From contig NZ_JADFFM010000002.1 in the NCBI RefSeq assembly GCF_015221995.1, forward strand, positions 372,001 through 436,000: a stretch of 64,000 nt of DNA. Reading direction: 5' to 3'. Shown piece by piece: positions 54,151 through 63,490 of this stretch. This DNA comes from Mucilaginibacter boryungensis. Its GTDB lineage: Bacteria; Bacteroidota; Bacteroidia; Sphingobacteriales; Sphingobacteriaceae. Position numbers and translations under genes: made by a program. Each line of letters begins with the position of its first letter. The first letter of the stretch is position 1. Under the pieces are notes generated by a model, which searched no databases, was not told the origin of the DNA, and saw nothing but the letters and a program-made list of their open reading frames with translations.

Positions 54151-55907
54151 AAAAGCTATTTATTTTATTCCTTGTTGCCCTGTGCGGGTTAATTGTACAG
54201 GCACAAAATTCAATCAGTACTGTATCAAACAATAACTTAAGCCTTATCCCTTACCCTTCAAACCTGCATATTGCCCCTGGTACATTTATAATCAATAGTC
54301 AAACCGTTATTATAATTGATGGCAACGGCCTGTCGCCTATCGCCGGGATCATATCAGAGGCTATCAGGCAAAAAACTGGTTTTAAGATCGCTGTAAAAAC
54401 CGGGGCCGTAAATGTTCGTAATAGCATTCTCTTATCATTAAAAGGCGCAGCCGATACGCTTGGCAATGATGGGTATACAATAGCTGCAACATCAAACTTC
54501 ATCAAAATAGCAGCGAATAACCCAAAAGGTATATTTTACGCTGCGCAAACACTAGAGCAGCTAATGCCAGTTCGTTCATCGGCTGCACGCATCCCATGTG
54601 TAAATATTACAGATAAACCACGGTTCAATTGGCGTGGTTCTATGCTTGATTGCGGCAGGTATTTTTATTCGGTCGATTTTATAAAAAAATATCTCGACCT
54701 GATGGCTATGTATAAGTTAAACACATTTCACTGGCATTTAACCGAGGATCATGGCTGGCGGATAGAAATAAAGAAATACCCTAAACTTACCCAGATAGGT
54801 GCCTGGCGGGCCGGAACCCAATTTGACCGCTCGCCCAATCAAATAGACAAAAACCCGCATGGAGGTTATTATACCCAGGAACAAATAAAGGAAATTGTAG
54901 CCTATGCCGCTGCAAGATACATTAATGTGGTACCCGAAATAGAGATGCCGGGGCACTCTCTGGCAGCCCTGGTGGCTTATCCCGAGCTTTCATGCACTGG
55001 CGGGCCGTTTAAAATGCCTGTACAATGGGGAATTCAGAAAGATGTTTACTGTGCCGGCAACGAACAAACATTTAAATTTTTGGAGGATGTGCTTACCGAG
55101 ATCATACCACTTTTTCCAAGCCCTTATATACATATTGGCGGCGACGAATGCCCTAAAGACCGCTGGAAATTATGCCCTAAGTGCCAGGCCCACATCAAAG
55201 CTAAGGGGCTTAAAGATGAGCACGAGTTGCAAAGCTATTTTATAAAGCGCATTGAAGATTTTTTACTCACCAAAAATAAACGCATAATTGGCTGGGATGA
55301 GATACTGGAAGGTGGGTTGGCGCCGAATGCTACTGTGATGTCATGGCGGGGCATTGCCGGTGGTATCGCAGCTGCGAAATTGCATCATGATGTGATCATG
55401 ACCCCATCAAGCTTTATGTATTTTGACTACTACCAGGGAGAACCCTACCAGGAACCTGTAGCTATAGGCGGCTTGCTCACACTACAAAAGGTTTACGATT
55501 ACAATCCGGTACCCGATTCGCTGCCCGCTACTGAAGCAAAATACATTAAAGGATTGCAAGCCAATATCTGGTCGGAGTATATTCATTCGCCTCAAAAGGT
55601 GGAGTACATGGCTTTCCCCCGGCTTGCGGCCATGGCCGAGGTTGCCTGGACTGAACCTGCTTTGAAAAACTGGGAGGATTTCAAGAAACGCATGGAAACT
55701 GAATATCAGCGTTATGATCAGTTAGGCATTAATTATTCAAAAAGCGCCTATAACGTGTGGCAGCATGTCAATATTAACAATGGCGCTGATGAAGCTACCA
55801 TTACCCTGACTACAGACAGCTACAAACCCCAGATCCATTACACTACCGATGGTAGTGAACCTACACTTACCTCACAATTATATACACATATATACACACC
55901 CGTTTGA
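54147..55907 (+). CDS. GH20 beta-N-acetylhexosaminidase, C-terminus cut short by a frameshift
   Basis: A 586-residue secreted protein with signal peptide (LFILFLVALCGLIVQAQ). After the GH20b N-terminal domain, the catalytic barrel shows FHWHLTEDHGWRIEIKKYP and the catalytic Asp333-Glu334 pair in HIGGDECPKDRW. It removes terminal beta-GlcNAc or GalNAc by substrate-assisted catalysis. The C-terminal chitobiase-type domain begins (YKPQIHYTTDGSEPTLTS) but stops after LYTHIYTPV. A perfect 10-bp tandem duplication causes this: without one copy the frame continues for 40 more residues to 56022, giving a 621-residue protein. The catalytic core is intact, so the enzyme may still work. Confidence 0.9.
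   Translation: MKKLFILFLVALCGLIVQAQNSISTVSNNNLSLIPYPSNLHIAPGTFIINSQTVIIIDGNGLSPIAGIISEAIRQKTGFKIAVKTGAVNVRNSILLSLKGAADTLGNDGYTIAATSNFIKIAANNPKGIFYAAQTLEQLMPVRSSAARIPCVNITDKPRFNWRGSMLDCGRYFYSVDFIKKYLDLMAMYKLNTFHWHLTEDHGWRIEIKKYPKLTQIGAWRAGTQFDRSPNQIDKNPHGGYYTQEQIKEIVAYAAARYINVVPEIEMPGHSLAALVAYPELSCTGGPFKMPVQWGIQKDVYCAGNEQTFKFLEDVLTEIIPLFPSPYIHIGGDECPKDRWKLCPKCQAHIKAKGLKDEHELQSYFIKRIEDFLLTKNKRIIGWDEILEGGLAPNATVMSWRGIAGGIAAAKLHHDVIMTPSSFMYFDYYQGEPYQEPVAIGGLLTLQKVYDYNPVPDSLPATEAKYIKGLQANIWSEYIHSPQKVEYMAFPRLAAMAEVAWTEPALKNWEDFKKRMETEYQRYDQLGINYSKSAYNVWQHVNINNGADEATITLTTDSYKPQIHYTTDGSEPTLTSQLYTHIYTPV
55879..55898 (+). repeat. Perfect 10-bp tandem duplication (TATATACACA x2)
   Basis: Two adjacent copies (55879-55888, 55889-55898) near the 3' end of the GH20 gene. 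Ten bases are one codon phase off, so the extra copy shifts the frame. Removing one copy joins LYTH to PFERKYPAIIKSANF in frame. Confidence 0.9.
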
Positions 55908-56022
55908 GCGTAAATATCCCGCAATCATCAAATCGGCTAATTTTAGGGGGCAAAAACAGATCAGTCCGGTAAGCTCGACCGCAATAAACCCTCAAAATGC
56001 GGCATTTGAAGTAAAGCCGTAA
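55899..56022 (+). pseudogene. Displaced last 40 codons of the GH20 C-terminal domain
   Basis: In the frame shifted by one from the GH20 gene, this stretch reads PFERKYPAIIKSANF, then RGQKQISPVSSTAINPQNAAF and a TAA at 56020-56022. The sequence AIIKSANFRGQKQISPVSS is the expected final strand pair of a chitobiase/hexosaminidase C-terminal domain, so it was coding before the duplication. Confidence 0.85.
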
Positions 56023-56057
56023 TTAACATACCAATATAATTTAGATAAAAGAACACT

Positions 56058-57356
56058 ATGACAACTGCACAACAAACCGGCCGGCCAAATGCAAAAGGCT
56101 TGTCACCCATCATCATTATTGGTGCCTTATTTTTTGTTTTTGGTTTTGTTACCTGGGTAAATTCAGTGTTGATCCCTTATCTGAAGATAGCGTGCCAGTT
56201 GAACAACTTTGAATCGTATCTGGTGGCGTTTTCATTTTATATTTCATACCTGGTAATGGCCATTCCCTCGGCGCGATTATTAAAACTGACCGGTTTTAAA
56301 AATGGTATGGCATGCGGCCTGATAGTTATGGCTGCAGGCGCACTTATTTTTATCCCTGCCGCATTTACACGTGTATATGGACTGTTCCTATTAGGTTTAT
56401 TTGTGCAGGGTACGGGCCTTGCAGTACTACAAACAGCATCAAACCCGTATATTACCATATTAGGCCCGGCCGAAAGCGCCGCGCGGCGCATCAGCATTAT
56501 GGGTATTTGTAATAAAGTTGCCGGAGCCATTGCGCCGATCATTCTGGCAGCAATTACATTAAAAAATACCGATGGCCTTACTCAGCGCATAGCACAAATG
56601 AACCCCGTGCAAAAAACAGCTGAACTCAATGCACTTTCATCCAGAGTGATATGGCCATATGTATGCATCATTGTTGTATTGGTGATACTTGCATTAATGG
56701 TATACCTATCCACTCTTCCAGAGATAGATACGGATAAAGAAGATAGCAGCGGCGCTATTGGCCGTACTGCTAAAACAAGTATATTACAATTCCCGCATTT
56801 ACTTTTAGGGGTAGCAACCCTGTTTTTGTATACCGGTGTTGAAGTATTAGCCGGAGATACTATCATTAGTTATGGTGCATCACAAGGGATCGCTTTGTCT
56901 ACCGCCAAGTTTTTTACCACCTGTACATTAATATGTATGATCATTGGTTATATTATTGGCATTATCGGCATACCGAAATACATCAGTCAGGTAAAGGCCC
57001 TACAGATATCAGCAATAATAGGGGTCATCTTCTCTATTGTAGCTATTTTTGCACATGGTTATACATCTGTCATGTTCATTGCGCTACTTGGTCTGGCCAA
57101 TTCGCTTATGTGGCCGGCTATATGGCCCTTGGCTATTAACGGCTTAGGGAAGTTTACCAAAATTGGTTCATCATTACTTATAATGGGAATTGCTGGTGGG
57201 GCCATCCTGCCTTTGCTTTATGGCCGCCTGGCTGATGTATTCAACACGCAGCAAGCCTATTGGATATTGGTGCCATCTTATATTTTCATTCTTTATTTTG
57301 CTGTATCGGGCCACAAGGTTGGTTTGACCACCCAAGCCTCAAAAAATGCAGAATGA
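56058..57356 (+). CDS. MFS sugar permease, NagP/FucP type (PUL C)
   Basis: A 432-residue membrane protein close to the permease at 32399-33676, including the shared IIGALFFxFGFVTW start, SVLIPYLKIACQLNNF, and the second signature QTASNPYITILGP. Long stretches are near identical in the N-terminal half; the loops between segments 6 and 7 and the C-terminus differ more. It probably imports N-acetylhexosamine released by GH20. It is the last gene before the SusC promoter region. Confidence 0.9.
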   Translation: MTTAQQTGRPNAKGLSPIIIIGALFFVFGFVTWVNSVLIPYLKIACQLNNFESYLVAFSFYISYLVMAIPSARLLKLTGFKNGMACGLIVMAAGALIFIPAAFTRVYGLFLLGLFVQGTGLAVLQTASNPYITILGPAESAARRISIMGICNKVAGAIAPIILAAITLKNTDGLTQRIAQMNPVQKTAELNALSSRVIWPYVCIIVVLVILALMVYLSTLPEIDTDKEDSSGAIGRTAKTSILQFPHLLLGVATLFLYTGVEVLAGDTIISYGASQGIALSTAKFFTTCTLICMIIGYIIGIIGIPKYISQVKALQISAIIGVIFSIVAIFAHGYTSVMFIALLGLANSLMWPAIWPLAINGLGKFTKIGSSLLIMGIAGGAILPLLYGRLADVFNTQQAYWILVPSYIFILYFAVSGHKVGLTTQASKNAE

Positions 57357-57627
57357 GGAAATTATAAACTGCACACTAAGCCCTTTATATGGACGCTGGT
57401 AATCAATGACTTGCCTTCCCAGTACAGATCATTGGATTCGATTTCATTTTGACGTTTGCAAAATGCGTTTTTCTGCATGTTTTTAAATAAAAATTGGCAT
57501 AAACGTTCATTTTTTAATTAATAATTTATATACCTTTATTATTAGTTTTGCAATTATGCGTTTTTCTGCATGTACGCCTAATTACATTACCTACAAACAA
57601 CCTATTAATTAACCAAACAACGCAAGT
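57357..57627. promoter_or_regulatory. SusC leader with an 18-bp direct repeat (PUL C)
   Basis: ATGCGTTTTTCTGCATGT occurs twice, at 57463-57480 and 57556-57573, 93 bp apart. A -7 box TAGTTTTG (57543-57550) lies just before the second copy; no clear -33 TTTG is seen. The repeat has ATGC/GCAT ends, so it may be a regulator site at the start of transcription plus an upstream auxiliary site. Confidence 0.6.
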
Positions 57628-60600
57628 ATGAAAAACAGTTTACTGCTCGTTTTCCTGCTGCTTTTTTGCGCTATGCAAAGCCTGGCGCAAAATACAGTCA
57701 GCGGGAGGGTTACATCAGCCGAAGACAATACCCCATTGCCTGGTGTCACTGTAAAAGTCAAAGGCACAACTACCGGGGTACAAACCAGTGTAGATGGCAC
57801 TTACACTATCAAAGCAAGCCAGGGCCAGGTATTAGTATTCTCTTTTGTGGGTACGCAACCTGTTGAGCAAACCGTAACAGGCAGCGGCCCGATCAATGTA
57901 AAACTAAAAGCAGATACCAAAAGCCTGAACGAGGTAATTGTAACTGCTTTAGGTATTAAACAAAACAGACGTGGCCTGGGTTATCAGGCACAGCAATTAA
58001 ATGCTGCAGATATTGCAGAAAGCAATCAAACCAATCCGCTGAACGCCCTTAAAGGCAAGCTGGCTGGGGTGCAGATAACCAGCGATGGTGGCGCGGCCGG
58101 CTCTGGTACCAGGATACAGATAAGGGGGATCAATTCATTAAGCCCATCGGCAAATAACCAGCCCTTGTTTGTAATTGATGGTATACCCGTATCAAACAAT
58201 ACCGACCAGTTTGGCGGTGCCAGTGGTGATGGTTTTCAAAATTCAAACCGCTTTTCCGATATCAACCCCGACGATATTGAGACAATGACCGTGTTAAAGG
58301 GCCCGGCAGCTTCGGCGCTATATGGTTTACGTGCAGGTAACGGCGCTATCGTTATCACCACAAAATCAGGCAAAGCCGGCAAAACCAGCTTCAACTATAA
58401 AACCAGCTTTAGCTTTGATGATGTAACACGTACCCCTCCTATTCAAACTACTTATGGCAACGGTAACCTTGGTGCTAATGCAATTACTTTAAATACCTGG
58501 GGGCCTCCTATTGCACCGGGTACCCCTGTGTATAACCCTTATGATCTGTTCTTTAAAACAGGCCATATGCTGCAAAATGCATTTACTACAAGTGGCGGTA
58601 CTGATAAAATATCTTACTATACATCTTTTGATAATGCCCATCAAAAAGGTGTTGTACCTAATTCTACCTACGATAAAAACTCTTTCCGTATCAATACAAG
58701 TTTACGGGCATCGGATAAACTTAAATTTGATGCAACCGCAAACTACATTAATGCCAATTCAACAAACCCACGTACAGGAGTAAGTTCTGGCGCCATTTAT
58801 TACCTGATGAAACACACCAATACTGTCGATCCGTCAGATTACCTGAATGCCGATGGTACACAAAAAGTATATAATGCCAGTATTGATAATCCCTTCTATT
58901 TCGCGCAAAATGCTTATCTGAAAACTAATGTGAACCGTATAATCGGAACTTTAGGTTTCGATTTTACACCTACCAATTGGCTGGACATTAATTATAAAGT
59001 AGGTGTAGACCATTACACTGATTTTAGGCAAGCATATATCGAAAAAGGGTTAATCATTAGCCGTTTAGGTTCAATGGACGAGCAGAGGCTGGGCTATAAT
59101 GAAATCAACTCAAATTTTATAGCCAAAGCAACTAAACAATTTAACAGCAAGTGGTCAGGATCATTACTTGTTGGGCAAGCTTTCACCAATATAAAAAGCT
59201 CAAGCTTATCAACAAATGCATCACAAGCTATTGTAGATAAATTCATCAGTATCAATAACTATTCTGTTTATGCGCCGACAGGTTCATCAAGTAAAAGGAA
59301 TATATTCGGTGTTTTTGGAGAAGCCAATTTAAGTTATAACCGCACGCTTTATTTAGATGTAACCGGGCGTAACGACTGGTCATCAACCCTACCGGAAAGT
59401 AACCGTTCATTCTTCTATCCATCGGCAAGCTTATCTTATGTGTTTACAGAAACTTTGGGTATGCAAAACAACCCGATATTCAATTTCGGTAAATTAAGAG
59501 TATCGTATGCTGCTGTGGGTAAGGATACTGATCCGTATCAGATTGGGTTATATTATCAAACAGTCCAAGCTTTTAATGGCGTAAGTGGCATCAGGCAGGC
59601 AACAACAATTGGTGACTCCAATTTACTGCCAGAACGTAATGCAGGCCCTGAATTTGGTGGTGAATTCCATTTCTTAAATGACAGGATTACTTTGGATGCC
59701 AACTATGCTATCACTTACAGTACTAATCAAATTGTACCGGTGCCTACAAGTTTAGCTTCGGGCTTTGATACTTATGTAACTAACTCCGGCAAAATCAGAA
59801 ATAACTCTATTGAGTTACTATTGAGCGCAACTGTATTTAACAATGATAAATTTAAATGGACAGCAAATGCCAATTGGTCAAGTACAAAAGGCAGCGTATT
59901 AACTATGCCTCCGGGTGTAAGTGAAATTGCTTTTCAACCGGCCACGCCCTGGGTAAAAGAGATTATTAAAACCGGTGGCAGGCCAGGCGATTGGTATGGT
60001 TGGCCGTATCAGCGTGTTAGTGACCCGAACAGCCCGTACAATGGGCAACTGATCATCGGTTCTGATGGTTTCCCAAGTGTAAATCAAAATCTTGCTGTTA
60101 ATTACCTGGTTGGTAACGCCTTTCCTGATTGGGTGGGCGGTATAGGCAGTACATTTAGTTATAAAAACTTTACCCTGTCGTTCCAATTCAACTTCCGCAA
60201 AGGCGGCGATGTATTTGATATATCCCGATACCAGCGTTACATAACGGGTATTGGCGCTGAGACACAATTTAGAAATGCAGCTGTAGTTTATAAAGGCGTG
60301 GTTAATACTGGTACTGCCGCAGCTCCGGTTTATGCTCCCAATACTCAAACAGTTAACATTACACAAAGCTTGTTTAGCAATCTGTACGAGTATGAAGTTG
60401 CTACAGAGAACAACGGTTTTCAGGATGCTTCATGGATCAGGTTACAAAATGTTGGCCTGTCATACAGCCTGCCAAAATCAATATTAAGCAGAACGTTTAT
60501 CAAGTCGGCTACGCTATCTGTAACGGGAAATAATTTATGGGTAAGTACTCCGTTTATTGGTTTTGACCCCGAATCAAGCACCTATGGGGCTGCTTCAAAC

Positions 60601-60672
60601 GCTGTAGGCTATGTGGGCACGGGTATACCTGCAACACGCAGCATATTTATGGCACTTAATGTAAACTTCTAA
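57628..60672 (+). CDS. SusC/RagA-type TonB-dependent receptor (PUL C)
   Basis: A complete 1014-residue SusC. A signal peptide (LLLVFLLLFCAMQSLAQ) leads into the regulatory-like domain (VSGRVTSAEDNTPLPGVTVKVKG), the region NEVIVTALGIKQNRRGLGYQ, the plug (FVIDGIPVSNNT, MTVLKGPAASALYGLRAGNGAIVITT) and the barrel ending MALNVNF. The SALYGLRAGNGAI variant of the plug motif marks the same SusC subgroup that pairs with SusD-like family 2 proteins, which is what follows 10 bp later. It imports the PUL C glycan. Confidence 0.96.
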   Translation: MKNSLLLVFLLLFCAMQSLAQNTVSGRVTSAEDNTPLPGVTVKVKGTTTGVQTSVDGTYTIKASQGQVLVFSFVGTQPVEQTVTGSGPINVKLKADTKSLNEVIVTALGIKQNRRGLGYQAQQLNAADIAESNQTNPLNALKGKLAGVQITSDGGAAGSGTRIQIRGINSLSPSANNQPLFVIDGIPVSNNTDQFGGASGDGFQNSNRFSDINPDDIETMTVLKGPAASALYGLRAGNGAIVITTKSGKAGKTSFNYKTSFSFDDVTRTPPIQTTYGNGNLGANAITLNTWGPPIAPGTPVYNPYDLFFKTGHMLQNAFTTSGGTDKISYYTSFDNAHQKGVVPNSTYDKNSFRINTSLRASDKLKFDATANYINANSTNPRTGVSSGAIYYLMKHTNTVDPSDYLNADGTQKVYNASIDNPFYFAQNAYLKTNVNRIIGTLGFDFTPTNWLDINYKVGVDHYTDFRQAYIEKGLIISRLGSMDEQRLGYNEINSNFIAKATKQFNSKWSGSLLVGQAFTNIKSSSLSTNASQAIVDKFISINNYSVYAPTGSSSKRNIFGVFGEANLSYNRTLYLDVTGRNDWSSTLPESNRSFFYPSASLSYVFTETLGMQNNPIFNFGKLRVSYAAVGKDTDPYQIGLYYQTVQAFNGVSGIRQATTIGDSNLLPERNAGPEFGGEFHFLNDRITLDANYAITYSTNQIVPVPTSLASGFDTYVTNSGKIRNNSIELLLSATVFNNDKFKWTANANWSSTKGSVLTMPPGVSEIAFQPATPWVKEIIKTGGRPGDWYGWPYQRVSDPNSPYNGQLIIGSDGFPSVNQNLAVNYLVGNAFPDWVGGIGSTFSYKNFTLSFQFNFRKGGDVFDISRYQRYITGIGAETQFRNAAVVYKGVVNTGTAAAPVYAPNTQTVNITQSLFSNLYEYEVATENNGFQDASWIRLQNVGLSYSLPKSILSRTFIKSATLSVTGNNLWVSTPFIGFDPESSTYGAASNAVGYVGTGIPATRSIFMALNVNF

Positions 60673-60682
60673 TCTTACTAAA

Positions 60683-62164
60683 ATGACCAGACATACAAAA
60701 TATTCACTAATAACCGCAACTATATGTTGTGTGTTATCAGCATCATGTAAGAAGGCGTTAGATATTAATACCGACCCTAACAAACTTTCACCAGAGCAGG
60801 CTACAATTAACAACCTGTTACCATCTGGCGAGCAGTACCTTGCATCAGCATTTTATGGTGCTTCGCGCTACGGTATTTTTTATACGCAGCAATTAGCGGG
60901 CAATGCCAGCTATGCAGCAAATATCGACTCATACAACCCTTATGGCTTTGATGAGCTTTGGAGTTCGGCTTACTTATCTGCCATGCCAAATTACAAAGAT
61001 ATTTTTACCCGTGCAGACGCCGCCGGCGCCCCCCAATATGCAGGTATAGCCCGGTTAATGATGGCGCTAACCTTAATGCAAAGCACTGATGTTTGGGGCG
61101 ATGTGCCTTATAAAGAAGCTTTCCAGGGAACGGCCAATATTACCCCGCATTATGATACCATGCAGGATATTTATAACACATCCCTTCTTGATCTGCTAAA
61201 TAAGGCTATCGATAATCTGAATCAGCCTATACCAGCTTTAGCTTCACTAAAAGTTGGCACTACAGACCTGATCTATGCCGGTGATATTACCAAGTGGAAG
61301 AAAGCTGCTTATGCCGCCCGCGCAAGGTATTATCTGCATCTGGCAAAGAAAACAGCTGCAGATTATCAATTGGCTATAAATGATGTTAATAATTCATTTA
61401 CCGATGCGGCCGATTTAAATGGCGCAAATGATCTGCAATTAAAATACAACACCACTCAGCAAAATCCGTGGTTTACAAACGTTTCAAACGTTGCAGCAAC
61501 CAGCCGTTATGTACGCCCATCAAATTATCTCGTCAATTTAATGAATGGCGATGCAACCGCGGGCTTATATCCCGGGTTGTTAGATCCACGCTTGCCCAAG
61601 CTGGTTGATAATGGTGGAAAGCCAACTTATATTGGCCGGCCGGTAGGTACCCAGGATAACGAGCAAGGCGCAAATTTGGCAAATGTTGATATTACTTCAA
61701 ATACATACTATGGCCAGAATATATCGCCACTGCCAATTATTACCTATGCTGAAATACAGTTTATAAAGGCCGAAGCTTATTTTAATCTAAATGACAAGCC
61801 TAACGCATACACAGCATATCTTAATGGTATTAAAGGCAATATGACCAAGCTTGGCGTAACTACCACTGATATGAATACGTACGTTAATAACCCATTGATA
61901 TCAAAAGGTGCTGCTAACCTCACCTTGTCAGACATTATGCTGCAAAAATATATCGCACTATTTCTGCAAATGGAAACCTGGACAGACATGCGGAGATATC
62001 AATATGATACATCGATTTATAAGAACCTGACTAAACCGTTCCGAAATTTGTTACCAGGCGGCCCATGGGTGCAACGTGGAAATTATTCAAACAGTGAATT
62101 TGGTGTTAATCCAAACGTTCCGAAGAACTTAGATCAGACAACAAAACTTTGGTTATTTCAATAA
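60683..62164 (+). CDS. SusD-like family 2 outer-membrane lipoprotein (PUL C)
   Basis: A 493-residue lipoprotein with lipobox VLSASCKKAL. The opening DINTDPNKLSPEQATINNLLP and the block IARLMMALTLMQSTDVWGDVPYKEAF are typical of the SusD/RagB-like_2 group (shorter than classical SusD). The C-terminal part has YAEIQFIKAEAYFNLNDKPNAY, a TPR-like segment. It binds glycan for the preceding SusC. The next lipoprotein gene starts 5 bp downstream. Confidence 0.93.
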   Translation: MTRHTKYSLITATICCVLSASCKKALDINTDPNKLSPEQATINNLLPSGEQYLASAFYGASRYGIFYTQQLAGNASYAANIDSYNPYGFDELWSSAYLSAMPNYKDIFTRADAAGAPQYAGIARLMMALTLMQSTDVWGDVPYKEAFQGTANITPHYDTMQDIYNTSLLDLLNKAIDNLNQPIPALASLKVGTTDLIYAGDITKWKKAAYAARARYYLHLAKKTAADYQLAINDVNNSFTDAADLNGANDLQLKYNTTQQNPWFTNVSNVAATSRYVRPSNYLVNLMNGDATAGLYPGLLDPRLPKLVDNGGKPTYIGRPVGTQDNEQGANLANVDITSNTYYGQNISPLPIITYAEIQFIKAEAYFNLNDKPNAYTAYLNGIKGNMTKLGVTTTDMNTYVNNPLISKGAANLTLSDIMLQKYIALFLQMETWTDMRRYQYDTSIYKNLTKPFRNLLPGGPWVQRGNYSNSEFGVNPNVPKNLDQTTKLWLFQ

Positions 62165-62169
62165 TTAAA

Positions 62170-62628
62170 ATGAATGTCATGAAATTTAAAATATATCAAC
62201 TGCTATTTATACCAGTTATAGTAGCAGTAATTGCAACGGGCTGTAAAAAAGTTGCCCCAAATCAATTTTTAAAGGATAATGTGACCATTGTAGGCTATAA
62301 TCCTGTTATTGCCAGCTTTACCACTACCCCAGCCGGAACCACCACTGCGGTAGCCGGCAGCACTGTTAAGCTGGATCTGCGTTACTGGTCGGATGACCCT
62401 ATTGATAAGATCAACCTGAATGCGACAGTAGGTAGTGGCGGTAAAGCAAATATCTCAAGTACAGCATATCAAAAAGCGTATTCAACTGTTTCCCGCACCG
62501 ATTCGTTAAACCTGCAATACCAGGTTCCTGCGGGGACTGCTGTAGGAACAATTATTACTGTAGAGGCGCAAGTTGTCAATAAAAATTCGTTAACAGCCAC
62601 TTCTACCATTAGCTTAAAAGTGCAGTAA
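62170..62628 (+). CDS. Small Ig-like lipoprotein (PUL C)
   Basis: A 152-residue lipoprotein from the ATG at 62170 (a second ATG at 62179 is equally likely); a TTG further upstream overlaps the SusD gene and is unlikely. The signal ends IVAVIATGCKKV. The mature part is beta-rich and Thr-rich (GSTVKLDLRYWSDDPIDKI ... AVGTIITVEAQVVNKNSLTATS), like an Ig-type surface domain. It is the last gene of the SusCD transcript and probably an accessory glycan-binding protein. Confidence 0.7.
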   Translation: MNVMKFKIYQLLFIPVIVAVIATGCKKVAPNQFLKDNVTIVGYNPVIASFTTTPAGTTTAVAGSTVKLDLRYWSDDPIDKINLNATVGSGGKANISSTAYQKAYSTVSRTDSLNLQYQVPAGTAVGTIITVEAQVVNKNSLTATSTISLKVQ

Positions 62629-62642
62629 CAGCACTTCATAAT

Positions 62643-62676
62643 AATAAGCCCTTGCCTAAAAGCAAGGGCTTATTTA
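62643..62676 (+). terminator. Terminator after PUL C
   Basis: A 13-bp perfect stem (AATAAGCCCTTGC with its complement, 62643-62655/62662-62674) with a six-base loop, 14 bp after the last PUL C stop and followed by T-rich sequence. Confidence 0.85.
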
Positions 62677-62856
62677 TTAACTTATCCCAATACAGCAAGA
62701 CAGAGCAATACCACCTACCGTTTCACAACAACGTGTGCGCAAGCAATATTTATCAATTTTCATTTGATCCGGTGCTTGTTCATTATTAAGGTCCCGATAG
62801 CCAAGGACTCTTCGCACATTGGTTGGTTTCACTTATTAAGTTGTAATTTTGGTATA

Positions 62857-63429
62857 GTGATACCACAACTGCTAAGTCATATCAGGAAATGTTGCTCGAT
62901 CCAGGTGGAGAGTGCTTCAATTGAACCATTTTTTGAGCAGAAGCACTATAAGAGAAAAGCCCTTCTGTTAACCGAAGGACAGCACTGCTTTGAAAAGTTC
63001 TTTTTAATTAAAGGTTGTGTCCAGTTGTGTTACCTGAAAGAAAACGGAGCGGAGCAAACGATTGATTTTGCCATAGAAAACTGGTGGATTTCTGATTTTA
63101 CGGCATTTCCTAAAGGCGGTATCGCGCAATTTTCCATTCGGGCCACCGAGGATACTGACGTGTTAAGCATCAGTGCAGACCGGCAATGCCAACTACTTAA
63201 ACAATTGCCAGAAATAGAGGCCTATTTTCATCTGGTTTTCCAGCGGGCTTATGCCGCGTCTCAAATGCGGTTAAGGTATCTATATGAATTTTCCAAAGAG
63301 GAATTATATTTGAATTTCCTTCAGCAATTCCCCGATTTTACCCAACGGGTTCCCCAATACCTGCTGGCTTCTTTCCTGGGTTTCACACCGGAATACCTGA
63401 GTGAATTGCGGAAGAAGTTTATTTCTTAA
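62857..63429 (+). CDS. Crp/Fnr-family regulator, diverged HTH
   Basis: A cyclic-nucleotide-binding-like regulator, about 190 residues. No ATG is in frame; the GTG at 62857 gives the usual length, while a TTG at 62764 would add an odd 31-residue leader. The N-terminal cupin part shows KRKALLLTEGQHCFEKFFLIKGCVQLCYLKENG and TIDFAIENWWISD. The C-terminal helix-turn-helix is short (VPQYLLASFLGFTPEYLSELRKKF). Members of this group often control the adjacent gene. The carboxymuconolactone-decarboxylase-like gene starts 61 bp downstream on the same strand. Confidence 0.85.
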   Translation: MIPQLLSHIRKCCSIQVESASIEPFFEQKHYKRKALLLTEGQHCFEKFFLIKGCVQLCYLKENGAEQTIDFAIENWWISDFTAFPKGGIAQFSIRATEDTDVLSISADRQCQLLKQLPEIEAYFHLVFQRAYAASQMRLRYLYEFSKEELYLNFLQQFPDFTQRVPQYLLASFLGFTPEYLSELRKKFIS

Positions 63430-63490
63430 ACCAGTTTAAGAACTTCAGGGTTTATGTTTCTCACCTTTGTGTAACATAAATTAATTCGTG

